From assembly GCA_038503065.1 (NCBI GenBank), contig JBCAMK010000014.1:62001-126000 (forward strand): a DNA stretch of 64,000 nucleotides, in the 5' to 3' direction. Shown here piece by piece: positions 21,628 to 34,295 of this stretch (positions are counted from its first letter, which is position 1; each line of letters starts with the position of its first letter). The notes under the pieces were generated by a model that did not search any database, was not told where the DNA came from, and was given only the letters and a program-made list of their open reading frames with translations. The translations under genes and the position numbers were made by a program. Source of the DNA: Paragyromitra xinjiangensis (lineage: Eukaryota > Ascomycota > Pezizomycetes > Pezizales > Discinaceae).

Positions 21628-24467
21628 TAGATAGGTGTTGATGGATAGACGAGAGATGGGTCGTTGCAGTTCTAGTGGGGATTTCTGGTTCTGGGGGATT
21701 GTGGTCGGCCGTGGGATGATTTAAGACTTAAGACATTAGATGTTATCACGATCATTAATTTTCATAGGATTTATCAATTAATTGCAATCATTAAACTTTG
21801 AAAGTTCCCGAGTGATGTTCAATGACTGCTAGATTATAGCATCCTAGCGGACAGGCTGGTTTACAGGGAAGTCTCGTAGTACAGCCGCGTTCCAAAAGTC
21901 TTTGCACCCCTGGAGGCTTGGTAATACTACAACTACATGTACATAACTATAAACCAAGCTAGAGAACAGCAATTAAAAGAAGAGAGGTATACGAATACTG
22001 ACATCCTAAATAACATCCCACCTTTTCTTTGGTGCCTTCCTTAGAAACTACGGTTACAATTCTCTATTGGTTGGATTTGGTGGTAAGTAGGGTACAAAGG
22101 CCTGACGGGGGTTTTATTGGCTGTTCGACCTGGCAATGAGTTCCTGTTAGGGTAACCTTAATTTTGGTACGTTACGCTCCTACGTATCTTTCTGTATCGT
22201 ACGTATGGAAAGGAAAACCTAAACTCATTGCCGTAAGCCGGGACTAACTTAATCTACAAAACTAGCCTGTATTCCCAGCAAATATCAAGAGCTGACAGGG
22301 GTTTGCATTGCTCAGCCGTATTTTTACTGTACGTATAAGTAACGAACGTATCATACGCGTACGATACGATTTGTAAGTTTCCGAGGGCATCCCTAGTTCC
22401 TGCAGTAACCATCCAATCTAAAACCCTAACCCAAGTGTTACAAGAATCAAGGATGGTAACTCCCAACCCAACAAACTCTGATCCGATATAGAGTATTCTG
22501 ACCTGGACCTGAACGCGCAACGGCTGCGGGTGGGCCTCCCCCCCAGGGCCAATCAATCAATGAGGGCCAGGGTGGAGGTCTTGGGCAGTTCATACATAGT
22601 TCTTTGTTTAGGGCCCAAATAGCAACGGCGCCAAGTCTACCGAGGCCTGCTGCTGGATAATGTATCGGGTCAGGGTCGTCTCGAGTTACTCGATCTAAGA
22701 AAGTATCACAGACAAACCCTGACTTTTGGACATAAAAACCTTCGTTCTCGATGAGCGGAGCGATTTACTGTTATTGAATAATGCGACTTTAATTATGGGG
22801 CTAGGAATCCTGCTTGGGTGAGTGTTGCGTCCCCGCACCACAAGCATTGGACAGTAGGTTCCAGCAACCAGGCGACTGGGTGTGAATTTTAGCCGCAGCA
22901 CCTATTAAGTGCTTTTGGGTTACGATTGGCAGATAGTGGGTACTACACAAGGAACAGGCATGAAGAATGACAGGCATACGTATATGAGCTCCCGTTTAGT
23001 ATCAATTAAGAACCTGTTCGATATGTAAAACCAGTGGATAGCATCCAGCCCCTCTGGTACTCCATCATCCACTTTGCGACTATCTCTGACTATGGGGATT
23101 TGTTTCGTAACTAAAGTAGAGGACGCCTGTTCGATCATGCTTCACCGCCATCTGCATGTCCGGTAAAACTTTGGTTACTTTCTCATGTCTGGGCTCGTAG
23201 AGAGATAAGTGCGGTATGTCAATCTTCAGCCATAGCACCCCCATGTGCCCAACGCTTGGGCCTGGAAGTTGACGGCACGCCCTTTTCGGTAGTAACCTAA
23301 CTAAAATTTTATGACTCTTATAAACTGCTCACTGTGATGGTGTCGAATCATCTCTATCTTTGATGGCAAGCGGGTGGAGGAGCGGTGCCGGAAAGCACAT
23401 GAACTGGTGGTTGGTGTGGGGAAGCGGGGGAAAGTCTGGGGTGAACTTGGCGATAAAAAGAGAACGTTTCTACATGGCGAGGTTGAAGTGTAGCATAGTA
23501 ACCCCGAAGCTGTGGGGCGTTCTTTACAGGTTTTATGGTATGACTTTGACGTCCTTAATTTGTATGGCCAATACTTTTAGTATATACGCATAGTAGATGC
23601 GTTCCCACGATATCCCGAAGTATTGTAAAACCTCTTTCGGCCCTCTTTCGGCGTAAATAGTGGCTGATTCCGAATTATTCTCACGGTGCATACCCGCACC
23701 ACCAAATATCCCTGCGATCTTGAAACGGCCACCAAACAGGAGATTTAGGAATTGGGTGCTTTTTTAGTTGTAATATGGTTTCTGAATTTCGCCTGAGTGG
23801 TGGATGTGCAGGAAGGCGCCGACAGACGGATTGTCTCACATCTCCACCCTATCAGCCTGACAACTTAACACCCTCTTTAGATCAGCATACTGCAAAGAGT
23901 TGAGATCAGGGGTAGGATCTCGTGGGCAACTCTATAATCTTCATTGAGAATCTTAAAAACTAATGACAGCTCTAGATTCCCGGTCTTAAGTTTCTATTGT
24001 TCGCTGTACATGTACGACCTCGTTTGAAAAGTTTTGGCACCCTTTCTATTCGGCGCTGCGACCAAACAATTACAGAGAACGATCTAGACAGCGGAAAAAA
24101 TCAATATGAAGGTCTCGGGTGCCAGATGATCTGTTGGTTTTTATGACAACTTACTGTGGAGGTTGTGATTTCAACCAGTAGGCGGTGGGCCTTAGCGATA
24201 GGAGCTTGGACTTTTTGGGTGGGCAAGTGACGTTGCCATGCATCTAGTTTGCTGCAACACGAATAGAACGGTGGTTCTGGAGAACATATGTTCTACAATT
24301 TCGCAAATATATATAGAGAGGAGAGGAGGTCGCTCCTAGGTGTCACTCCTCACTTGCCTTTCTTCGTGTATCTTTCATCTTGATTGTAATTAAGGTTATT
24401 TACTTGGACTCGGATACTCAGCTTCTTGCTCGCTTAACTCCCTTACCCCGTTAGTAGACACGATAAA
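21628..24467. other. Intergenic, about 2.8 kb
   Basis: No gene is supported. AT-rich with short scattered open frames. The last 170 bases, from a tatatata box at 24308, form the promoter of the next gene. Confidence 0.45.
24308..24315 (+). promoter_or_regulatory. TATA-like box of zinc-finger gene A
   Basis: tatatata, followed by a GA-rich stretch, about 150 bp before the putative ATG at 24468. Confidence 0.35.
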
Positions 24468-26774
24468 ATGGATAGAATGGTACGTATCAAGATGATCCTA
24501 TTCGCCTTGACCGGTTAGCGATCAACTTAGATACCAGATACCATGCCTCCTCATGTTCCGCATGTTGAGGTGTTCGTCTGAAGTCCTATTAGGATAATCA
24601 CTTGCACAATCTAATAATTTCTTTGCCAGTATCCATCCCCATATACTTTAGAGACCTGCCAGAGTTTAGTAGATCTAGATTTAGTAGATCTAGAACGCGA
24701 ACCAGTAAATCAGCCACTCCGAGCTCCTGAAAAGTTTTAATCACTGACTGGTGTTTTGACTTGGGTAGCTTGGTTATTATTCAGCTATCGGTACTTGGTT
24801 CGACAGCTGTGACGATGACCTAGTAATAAGACTTCTTGCTGGTCCTTCTACAGAATTCGATTATCCGGAATACAATACTGGTGAGTCCTCAAACGCAGTC
24901 AATCTTACCTCTGGTCGTATTTTTGGCATTCTGGGTGTTCCAATCAACTGATCTTCTACATTAGCTCTGTCGTTCACAGCACATGGTACCAGCCCGTCCC
25001 ATCTCCACTACCCTGACCTGAGTAATGCTCTAGGAAGTTTCCGTCTTGATCATCCTTCAGCCCGCGTGAAGTCTCATGGGGATGGCCAGGGTGAATTTTC
25101 CAGCTATACGTCAGAGGCCTATCAACTGCAGGGCAGATCCGATAATTGCTCACCATTCTCCAACCGCGGAGGTAATAGTGGAAATAGTTCTCGAGGTGGT
25201 GGCAGTGGTGGTGGTGGTGGTGGCAGCGGTAGCGGTGGCAACGGTGGAAGGAAGTCTACGGTGGGGTCGAGGAAGCGGAAGGCTACTGGGCTGATTTGTC
25301 CCTATGTTGAGTCTGAGCATCGTGTAGGTCGAAAGGGGATAAATAAGTGCGAGCGGCTATTTCCAGATTTCATTGCCCTGCGGTAATCTTATCTAGGCTT
25401 GAATTTTTTTATGATGTCCAAGGTGCTGACTATAACGTTGAGTCTCCATGTTCTAGCTGTACACGTAAAGGCCCGACAGTGTACAAAATGCTATCGCAAG
25501 TTTTCTGGGACGGTCAAGGCTTTGGATCGACATGAACAGGAATGTGAAGCAAATGCTGCGCCCTATAATCTAGTTCGTCGCGAGGTGCTTGAATTCAGCG
25601 CTCAGATCGAGGGATGCGAGGACTTGATTACCTTGAATGAGATTCTGCACCTAGGTGGAATCAAACGATTTGACCATCTCGATGGCACAGATAGTACCCG
25701 AACCCCTCCTTTTTCTTTTTCTCATAACTGATTCATTTTCTGACATGGGCTTTATCTGATTAGATTTGGGGCGGTCCACTGAAGGATCACTAGAAGATGT
25801 CACGTCGGCGGTGGGTCCATTGCCATCTCAAGACATCCTCCAACTCACAAGCCTCGTGGTTGACCCCCAGGAAACTGCCTCAGCCCCATCGGTGGCTCCG
25901 ATTTTTTCATCTACGGGCGAGGATAGAGCCACCTCTCCTGACTTAGTAGGGAGATACATGGAAATACCGAACGAGTTGCCAGTTCAAGATCCTCCATCCA
26001 CGGTAGGAGGTAATTCAAACATAGATCTCCTCCGGGATTTTGGACAGGGTTCGCACGAGCAGGATCCAAACGCCCTAAATCAAGGGGAGCAGGAACTATT
26101 ACCGACGTACGATGCCTTGACGGCGTTTGCGGATGAGCTCGGGGTCATCGGAACTATCTACCCTTCTTCAGTGAAACATTTGCTCCGTCAATTCAAACAA
26201 AAACTTCCTCCACCAGTGCGGAAGCAAGCTCGCGAGGTTTTCCTTGAAGAGCCGGGGGAAGAAGGATTTGACATGGTTGGAGCTAGTAGGTTTGATCCGT
26301 CAGCTGATGAGCCCATTGATAATGCAATTGGGAGCGGCTACCAATTGTCATCAACTCCAGTAAATCCAGACCTACAGAATCATGGAGGGTACCAAGGAGC
26401 GAGAATCTATAGTGACCAGAACAACCCAGTAGGACCCGTGCCATATAACCTACCAGGGTTTAGAATGAATCATGATATGATGGGATTTTCCACAACTGAT
26501 GCTAGTAAGTCTCTACTTCACCTAGGAGAATAGCTATCGCTAATGGATTGAGGTAGGTCCCGTCGCGGAAGCAGACACAGAATCTATCGCGTACAGCGCT
26601 AGCTGGCATCAGCTGGCTGTATCAAACAACCCGGATGTGCAAGTATCCACACAACCCCCGGGCATGGACGGTCAAGTGAATCCCCTACACAGCGACAAAC
26701 GACGGGCGGGCCAGGAGGATCCTACGCCGTTAAGGAAAAAAAGACTTCGAAGAGACGATCGTAAGAACGCCTGA
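24468..26774 (+). CDS. Zinc-finger protein A of a paralogous family
   Basis: Well-supported exons: 24769-24880, 24965-25382, 25443-25693, 25764-26504 and 26557-26774. The 5' end is uncertain. An ATG at 24468 (short exon to 24479) would join 24769 in phase 0, but an extra exon near 24636-24730 may exist. A Gly-rich linker precedes basic GSRKRKATGLICPY. The zinc module is C-x16-C-x12-H-x4-H-x5-C-x2-C-x13-H-x3-C, split by a phase-2 intron inside an Arg codon. It is followed by GIKRFDHLDGTD, an acidic/Pro region, a helical segment (VIGTIYPSSVKHLLRQFKQKL) and a basic C-terminus (LRKKRLRRDDRK), a likely nuclear localisation signal. The pattern resembles fungal tandem C2H2 proteins starting CPF/CPY. 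DNA binding is inferred, not shown. It is paralogous to both modules of the gene at 39445. Confidence 0.7.
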
Positions 26775-27678
26775 TGCAAAGTTAATTGGTTAAGAATACT
26801 GATTTAGTGATTTGGAGACAATTTGTAGGGAAGAGCGAGTAAAGGGTATGCGAGCTCGAGAGTAAGAGGTCCAGCGAATTTTATGGCATGAGGAGAGAGG
26901 CAATTAAACAACTAAGGCGATGAGGAAGTCGGCACTTTTCTGAGTTGTTGACGGTGTATGGGTATCTGGAGTGACTGTGCTTATGGTGTGCGGGCTATTT
27001 CTCTTAAGGCGTTCTGTTTGCTGTTTGGTTTATAATATGGGAGCATACTGGGGGGAGGGGGACATCTGCATTTTGACCTGCCGGTAGACAAATTGTTTTT
27101 TTTTTCTTTTGTTAAATCATAGTTTCGTTATTATACGTAAATGAATTACTACTACTACTACTACTACTACTATACATGTAGTTTCATTGTTATAGGGTAC
27201 AAGAATTTCGCATGCAACTGAAGTTATGGCGAGGCAGACAAATAGATGGATTTCTCATTAGGCATATGCATCATTTAGCTGGCGCAAAGACCCAAGGGTG
27301 TCTTGTAATCCTGTTGGAGAAAATGTATTCTAAGCTGTGCTGGGTGTTTTATTACTTAATGCCGTTTAAGCAGTTTCGCAGGGTGATCGAGTGATAATCT
27401 GAGATGTACTTCGGCGTAATTTATCTGTTGTTATTCCTCTTCTCTAACATCATACCAAGACCTACGAGATTACTTGTCACCTACCAACGAAAACTTCATA
27501 TCTATATGGGTATCCATTTCCCCACCTTTTCTATATAATCATCATGCTTATGCGAAACAAACGACCGACCAATATGCAGTAGTAAGGAACGACAAACAAA
27601 ACTCCTTCAGTAAGAAAGTCCAACAAAGAAAACCCTCTGATGTAAAGCCATACAAGCATGGTATCGGACTAGGAAGCA
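26775..27678. other. Intergenic between convergent genes
   Basis: 3' flanks of zinc-finger gene A and the monophosphatase gene. Holds the trinucleotide repeat at 27147-27172. No gene is seen. Confidence 0.45.
27147..27172. repeat. Microsatellite (act)n
   Basis: About eight perfect act units in non-coding DNA between convergent genes. Confidence 0.9.
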
Positions 27679-28949
27679 CTAAGTACTGTAATCATATCCT
27701 CCCTCAGGAATAATGCTCCAAAATTCCTCGACGATCTCCTTCTGTCCGGTCGGCGCTCCACGGACAGCCATATATCTACGCCCATCAACTGAGGGGGACC
27801 ATCCACCGGGATTCGCGTCAACGACGATTCCACCGGCCTCCGTGAGGATGAGCCAGCCCGCGGCAACGTCCCAGGCCCAGCAACCGCCCTCCTGTCATCG
27901 AGTCAGCAAACTACCTAGGGGTTCAAGCAAGGTGAAACTAAAGGACTGGTGAGATACATACCCAGTACAGGTCAATCTGCCCGGCAGCAACGGCACAAAA
28001 GTTCAACGCAGCAGATCCCATACTCCTAAGAGAATGCACCATCTTTCCGCCCTCTTCAGGCCCTGCAGCGAGCTTGGCGAAGGTTTCGTATTTGACATTC
28101 CAGTTACGGCCTTTTCGATCGCTGCCCCATTCAACGGCTACAAGTGCTTTCGAAAGCCCTTCAAGTGGTGCCGGATGCGCTTTGCGTGGCAGGCGAATCT
28201 TGCGTGGTGTAATGACCTCACCGTTGGTGGGACTGCTATGGCGAACAGGCATGCTGAGGTAAGAGCCTTGGTTCTTGATGGCGGTGTACCTGTGACGCGG
28301 GATATCAGAGCCGATCACAGAAGATGAGGCAGAGAAGAGGTGAGCTTACATGTGTGTAGTGTAAGGATTATAGACAACGCCAACGACGGGAGATTTGTAT
28401 ACGCAGAGAGCTAGAGAAATGCAGACATTCGGGAAAGTATGAACCTGTAACCTGTGAGTATATTTGGTGCTTAAGTCTAACCAGTTAATGTGAGAGGGGT
28501 AGTATTACGAAGTTGACAGTCCCATCAATGGGGTCACAGATAAAAGTAGGCTTATCTGTGAGCTTCTTGCCGGGAACATAGGTCTCCTCTCCAAGGAAAC
28601 TACAATTCGCCATTAGTTGAGTTCATTCGAGCAGCAACAAGAGATAAAAAGCAGAGAGTCACAGAATCAGGAAACAGCGGGCCATACTCATAGCTTGGAA
28701 ATCTCTCCTTAATCTTCCCAATGACGAACTTCTCAACTGCCTGATCTGTCTCAGTGACCAAATCCGCAGCTGCACCTAGAGGTCAGTTCTTATCGATCCA
28801 GGGAAGTTCGTGGGTAGCGAGATCTTACAATTCTTCTTAGTTGAAGTAGTGCTGACTAGCGGGTTGGCACCTATAATCATCTCTCCAGCTTGCTGAGCAA
28901 TTTCAACCAGCAGGTCGTGCACTTCTTGATGATTCACTTCGTCGGCCAT
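27679..28949 (-). CDS. Inositol monophosphatase family protein
   Basis: Six exons on the minus strand: 28829-28949, 28688-28769, 28509-28599, 28350-28444, 27962-28289 and 27679-27891. The product has 309 residues. The start at 28949 gives MADEVNHQEVHDLLVEIAQQAGEMI. An upstream in-frame ATG at 29051 would add 34 residues. The metal-binding signatures are complete: DFLGEETY (Glu about 72), DPIDGTVNFVHTFP (about 92-105) and WAWDVAAGWLILTEAGG (Asp about 247). These bind the Mg ions that hydrolyse myo-inositol phosphates to free inositol. The insert SPTNGEVITPRKIRLPRKAHPAPLEGLS is typical of filamentous-fungal members, some of which (QutG) sit in the quinate cluster. No quinate genes are nearby, so a general inositol-phosphate role is likelier. 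Confidence 0.92.
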
Positions 28950-30112
28950 TTTGCGAATCTTGCGAGAGCTGGTGGGAATGATTAGAAGCTTCAAATCTGC
29001 TGGACTGTGAGCTTTAAACCTAATGACCTGGTGGTTACAGAGTACTGGCATTTTGATGGAGAAGAGGGAGTTAATAAATGGGGATTGAAAGGGGGGCTAA
29101 GGTTAAGGTGGAATTGGGAATTGGGAATTGGGAATTGGAGGAGGGAAAGAGAGATCCTATGAGATGAAAGCAAGCTTGAACGAAAGGAAAGTTTACATTT
29201 CTGTGTGAAGGTGTAGTTCTGTAGCGGTCGTAAAGCTGCTTAGGGATAGTTTCTGCTGTTAGCTGAGATATAGTTGATCACTAGGGATATCTGGCTCCAA
29301 AAGCAAAGCTTAAGCTGGAGTGGTGTTCTGGCGATGCCTCAGAGCGAAGGTTATGAAGACTTTCCTGGCGCGGGGTTTGTATTTCCAGGGGCAGTGTTGT
29401 TGTTAGCGGGGTTGTTAGCGGGGTTGGTGGGGCCAGTGCTGGGACCCCGGATATACGTTATTCCGATCTCCTATCTGTTTAGAGTTGTCCCTGATGACAC
29501 TTGATGTCCTTCGGTTATCGGTAAAACCAGATGGAATCGGAGATTCTCCTCGTCATATTCAAAATATCATACACCTAGACCTGTTCTCAACTCTTAAACG
29601 GCAGTTCTGGACTTCTATCGACGGCCAGCTCACGTCGTCGTACGTTGTCCGCACGCAATTGACGTAACTCCGCGTCTTCAAAAGTGAACTGTTGCAGGAG
29701 CTCAACCCGCAATTGCATGCAGCTGCGAGACATCGTCACTCGTACTTGAGTATGGTCCCTGTCCGTACCAAATGCACGTGGTTCAATCCCCGGCATTCAG
29801 ACCGTTTTATGCCCACGCAACGGTTACGTTACGGCCTCGGTGGATTGAACCCCGGATATCAAGGAGTCGAATTTGATACGGTGTGTGCTGTCAACCGGGT
29901 TTTTGCTCGTATCTCGGGCAAATTAAAATGTTACCTGCATTTGATGTGGACATCTGGCGCTTCGATATAACTGCACTTATATTAATTTCAAGATGCGCGA
30001 AGTCACTTTTTGATGTGGTTCGATAAGGGAATCCGTTATAAGGAACTGAACTAACTAGACTCCGTCACGTGGAAGTCTTCTCCAACGTTAACCCTAACCT
30101 CACACCAACGAC
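28950..30112. other. Intergenic between divergent genes
   Basis: Contains four tandem ggaattg units (29110-29137) close to the monophosphatase start. No gene or tRNA could be supported. Two gttcaatcc-like T-loop strings near 29783 and 29838 do not fold. Confidence 0.45.
29110..29137. repeat. Tandem repeat, unit ggaattg
   Basis: Four perfect 7-base units, about 160 bp upstream of the monophosphatase start codon. Possibly in its leader or promoter. Confidence 0.85.
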
Positions 30113-32071
30113 ATGGCATCTATGCAGTAACCATTAGCCAAATACCATAACGCTCCTTACGCGCCCGTGTCCTCGCCGCCAATCGACCTCCGCAGCTACG
30201 CTCTCGTCCTCGAGCTTCCCCCACCCGCCATGCTGGAAACCTACGCGTTTTTTCCTTTCGATGACGAAAAGGATCAGGAGGAATGGCCCCTGTTGGAGCT
30301 CACCGACGCAACCGTGTTCACGTACAAACGGACCGGTCCAGCAGAACTCGAGGACCTCTTAGATGTGCAGGATCGAGGGCCGTTTCGGATCGAAGGGAAT
30401 TTATCGCCAATGCCTGATGAGCTCAGCGACATCATACGGACAAAGAACCCTGCTAAATTGTACGATGAGCCTCTGGTTGTCACGCAGGTGATGATGTACA
30501 GCATAGAGCAATTTGAGAATGGGGATGTTAAAATCTGGGCTTTGGGGAAGTGTGGGTGGTACTCGATTGTCCCGTCTCAAAAGTATAACCCTACTTTTAA
30601 GTTGATGGTCGAGAAGGGTAAACTGTGGCTGTTCCTTCAAGACAAGTACTGTGAAAAGTACTCGGGGAAAGGCAACAATATTAAGGGGACGGTCGGTGAT
30701 CTATATTCAGAGTATATTAAGCAAGAACCTAGTCTTCCAAACGTACTCGCCGCCGCCCAGTTGTTCGAAAAGCATCATCGATATTTATTGTTCGAGATGT
30801 GCGGTGTTCGAGCAGATACAGACATGTGGCCACGAACACCGCTTTTCCGCCACCTTGCCTCGAAACACGCTGCGGAACTCAAAACAATCCGACGATCGAT
30901 GGCTTGTGCCAAAGATCGGGTTGAAAATCCCGTCAACGTGAAGAAAGAGGCCTCACCCACATCCCCTCCACCGACCTCACTAGCTCGTGAATCACTACCT
31001 TTGTCAAGAAGGCCGAGAGTGCATAATCGGAGTACCAGCTATTTCCTTTTCAAGCTTTTTTCCGATCATGTTGGGGAACACAACTTGAAACCAGCCAGTG
31101 TCACGAAAGACCTAATAGTCCAATTCATCTACGAAAGCTTCGTCTTCGAGTCTCTCCAGCGTGCCACTGCGAACGTACATGCTAGGGCAGAGGACCTCCT
31201 TAGTATGATGGAGTACCCTCCACCTACTATGGTGTATGATTGGACCAAAACTCCTGCTTATAAAGAACTTGGATTTGTTAGGACATCAGAGGGTGATGCA
31301 TTGATACGGCAGGAAAAACTTGTTCCAAGGTTTCCAAAGAAAGTTGAAAATAGCGACGATGACGAGGACGAGGACGAGGACGACGAAGGAGTAGGAAGAT
31401 CCAGCGGTGCCAGCGCACCTGGTTCCTTAAGAATACCGATAAAACGTCCAGGCCCAACAAAAGGCAAATCACCCGGCCGTGTTCCCGCTCGTCTTCAGGT
31501 CTCCAACAGCATCGAAGACAATGATAACGACTCGGCGCTTGGCGACACCCCCGCGGCAGTATCGGGGAACCAAAAGCGCGTATTTGATGAATTTCTCTCC
31601 CCCAGAAATGCCGCCAAGCGCCCCCGTACCCGCATCGCCACTACTGCAGAATCGTCTGCCCGTTCTTCCACCATTTCATCCACCCCTAGCTTAAGACTTG
31701 GTTCCAGCAAGCCCCCAATTTCCGCTATCTTCCCCCCAGCCGTGCGCCCAAACCGTCCAGGTGGGCACTGGCAGTGCGAGATCTCCGGATGTAATCTTTC
31801 AATCCTCGATACAGACACAGCCGAGAACCTGCAGCTCATTGAGCAACATTATGCAGAGCATGCTAAGATCATCAAGCAAGCTATCGATGTTATTGGTGGT
31901 GGTGAGATCTTGCCTGATAGGCCGCGACACCATGTGGATAATCTACTGGCAAAGATTGAGCGGATGGCGAAGACATGGGAGATTTCAAAGCAAGCACCAC
32001 TTACATCCCTGCAATTGGGGTTACCAGGACCCGAATCTGCACCAGCGGCATCCGGGGCTTCGGGGGTATAG
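30113..32071 (+). CDS. RFTS-domain protein, Raf2/DIM-7-like heterochromatin factor
   Basis: A 14-base first exon (30113-30126, MASMH) and a 69 bp intron lead into 30196-32071, for 629 residues. A start at the ATG at 30230 is also possible. Residues about 30-170 match the replication-foci (RFTS) fold first seen in DNMT1: VFTYKRTGPAELEDLLDVQD, then VTQVMMYSIEQFENGDVKIWALGKCGWYSI, then LMVEKGKLWLFLQDKY. A bipartite middle region, an acidic run (DDDEDEDEDDEG) and disordered basic segments follow. Near residue 535, WQCEISGCN..EQHYAEH is a C2H2-like zinc finger, as in Raf2. In fission yeast and Neurospora such proteins sit in the Cul4-DDB1 complex with the H3K9 methyltransferase (CLRC, DCDC). The assignment rests on architecture and remains a prediction. 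Confidence 0.65.
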
Positions 32072-33113
32072 TGGTTTCGGGAACCATCGAGCCAACAGGA
32101 GTGTATACCGGAGGCTCCAGGCAGGGGTGTGCGGGGGAGCTGCAGCAATATATACTTTTTAGGTTTAGCAAATGGCCATTTTGGGTTTCGCTGGAGCGGG
32201 GGAGGTTCGGCGAATTAGATGACTCGGGGTGTCACGATGGATACTTGGAGGTGAACTGGTATGAGGCATGAGGACCGGAGCTGGAAGATCGTGTTTAAAA
32301 GACTTTTGAGTTAAAAGATTTGTTATATTGGACTTTTTGGGTTTATGGGAGGCTTGAGTTGGCGTGCGGAGCAACTTGTTTCCTTTTTTCTTGGACAGGC
32401 GTTTTGTGGCATCCTCTTTATTACTACAGACTTATCATAGTTATAGACTTATGCCGAAGAAAGGGGATTTATTGCCTAACTTGAAACCACAGGAGCTGAT
32501 ATGTTATTTGTGGTTTCCGTAAGTTGAGTATTCCGGACGTAGATAGCAATTGAACGGACTGCTACTTACAAGAGTCACATCGGAGCTAACAGAAAAAACC
32601 AGATTTCGATTGCGGATATGTCGCTGAGGGTAAGAATTGATGCATAAATACCCGGAGACTCGTGTTGAGTGATTCTGCAGGCTGTCGTTCAATCGAGCAC
32701 CACCACTCTGTGAGCCCCAGATCGCATTCCATTCCAACCCAACCCTAACCCTGGAAATATTATATCACAAATCAGCACTCAATCCCCGGAGATTTCGCAA
32801 AATAGAACACACCAAGAACTATTTTGGAACGCCCGCAGAACGCCCTGCAGCGCTCCGTAATTGCGCATGATGGCGGTGAGGAGGGGATCTTGTTCAAGAT
32901 CACAATTGATATCTGACGGCGCGGATAAAGTTTCAGAATGTGGGGGACGTGCGATTACGGATCAGCCGCCGGTGCCGTTGCCGGTGCCGAGGCTTTGTCT
33001 TGCTTCCCCACGAAATACCCAAATGACGCCATTTCTACTTTCGCCCGTACCTCGGCCATGCATGCATCAAAAGCCCCAGATCTCATCTCGAGATCCTGAA
33101 TCAACATCTCAGA
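32072..33113. other. Intergenic
   Basis: 3' flank of the RFTS gene and 5' flank of the oxidoreductase gene. No gene signal. Confidence 0.4.
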
Positions 33114-34295
33114 ATGAAGGCTATCACAATTGAGAAAGTCGACGGCAAACCTGGTCAAGTTTACTATCCGTTTGTACTCGTTATGCAGCTACTTCACATC
33201 TCACTCGCTGACAGACCTCCAGGCTCAAACTCCTCGATCTCCCCCAACCAACACCACAGCCTACAGAAGTAACAGTAAAGCTCCTCGCTGCAGCTTTGAA
33301 CCACCGTGACCACTTTATTCGCAAACACCTTTACCCAGGTATCTCGTTCGACAACATCCCTCTCCTCGCCGATGGCGTTGGTATCGTCACCTCCGCCGGC
33401 TCCTCCGTGCCCCAACACTGGCTCGGCAAACGAGTAATCCTCGCTCCAGGCCGTGGCTGGCAAAGCAGCCCTAATGGCCCCGAAGAAGATTTCTACGGTA
33501 TTCTAGGAGGGACTAAACATGCGCCTAATGGCACACTCCAGGAGTACATCTGCGTCCCTGTGTCTGAAGTTGAAGAGGCACCACTACATCTCGATTCCAT
33601 CGAGGCGGCAGCTCTACCTCTCTGCGGGTTGACTGCTTTCCGCGCGGCTTTTACAAAAGCGAGGGTTCAAGCCGGACAGAATGTCTTGATTACAGGCATC
33701 GGTGGAGGTGTTGCGTTGCAGGCGCTCGCGTTCTGTGCAGCGGCTGGAGCAATTGTTTTTGTCACGAGTGGGTCGGAGCAGAAGTTGAAGGCTGCAAAGG
33801 AGCTTGGTGCGAGCGCAGGGGTGAGTTATAAGAGTGACAAATGGGAGAAGGAGTTGAAGGGGCTGCTACCAAGCAATAGACCATATTTAGATGCGGTTAT
33901 CGATGGTGCTGGAGGTGATATTGTTGGTGAGTGATATTTGATGAGGAACCCTAATATCTCGGTATCTAAACCTGGCTACAGCGCGAACTGTCCTTCTCCT
34001 TAAGAAGGGCGGCAGGATTGTCTCCTATGGGATGACACTAGGCCCGCAATTACCGTTCACCATGTCCGCTGTCCTCAGGAATATTGAACTCTTGGGCTCG
34101 ACAATGGGCTCTCGAAAGGAATTTAGTGATATGGTTGAGTTTGTTCGTGATAAGCAACTCCGAACCGTTATTTCCCGTGTTGCGGACGGAATTTCTGTGG
34201 AGAGCGTTGAGCCGCTATTTAAGGATTTGAAAGAGGGGAGGCAGTTTGGGAAGTTGGTGGTTAAAATTGCAAACGAGGATGGCGCTAAGTTGTAA
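33114..34295 (+). CDS. Medium-chain dehydrogenase/reductase, quinone-oxidoreductase type
   Basis: Exons 33114-33173, 33215-33926 and 33982-34295 give about 361 residues. The first intron would be only 41 bp; a donor at 33159 (56 bp intron) is the alternative and would lose the residues VYYPF. After LLAAALNHRDHFIRKHLYPGISFDNIP comes the GroES-like domain, with GVGIVTSAG and GKRVILAPGRGW. The nucleotide-binding motif is VLITGIGGGVALQALAFCAAAGA (about residues 180-202), followed by the typical AVIDGAGGDI. The catalytic-zinc Cys/His set of alcohol dehydrogenases is absent, so it should be an NADP(H)-dependent, zinc-independent reductase of quinones or enones. Cytosolic, with no targeting signal. 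No pathway partners lie next to it. Confidence 0.85.

Noticed and set aside
27147..27172. Considered a CRISPR-like or regulatory array
   Set aside because: A plain trinucleotide microsatellite in a fungal genome; no spacers.
28320..28450. Suspected frameshift in exon 4 of the inositol monophosphatase
   Set aside because: On re-reading the bases around 28380, VVGVVYNP is in frame and the exon length fits. There is no shift.
29770..29860. gttcaatcc-like T-loop strings on both strands
   Set aside because: The flanking bases do not form T, anticodon or acceptor stems, so this is not a tRNA.
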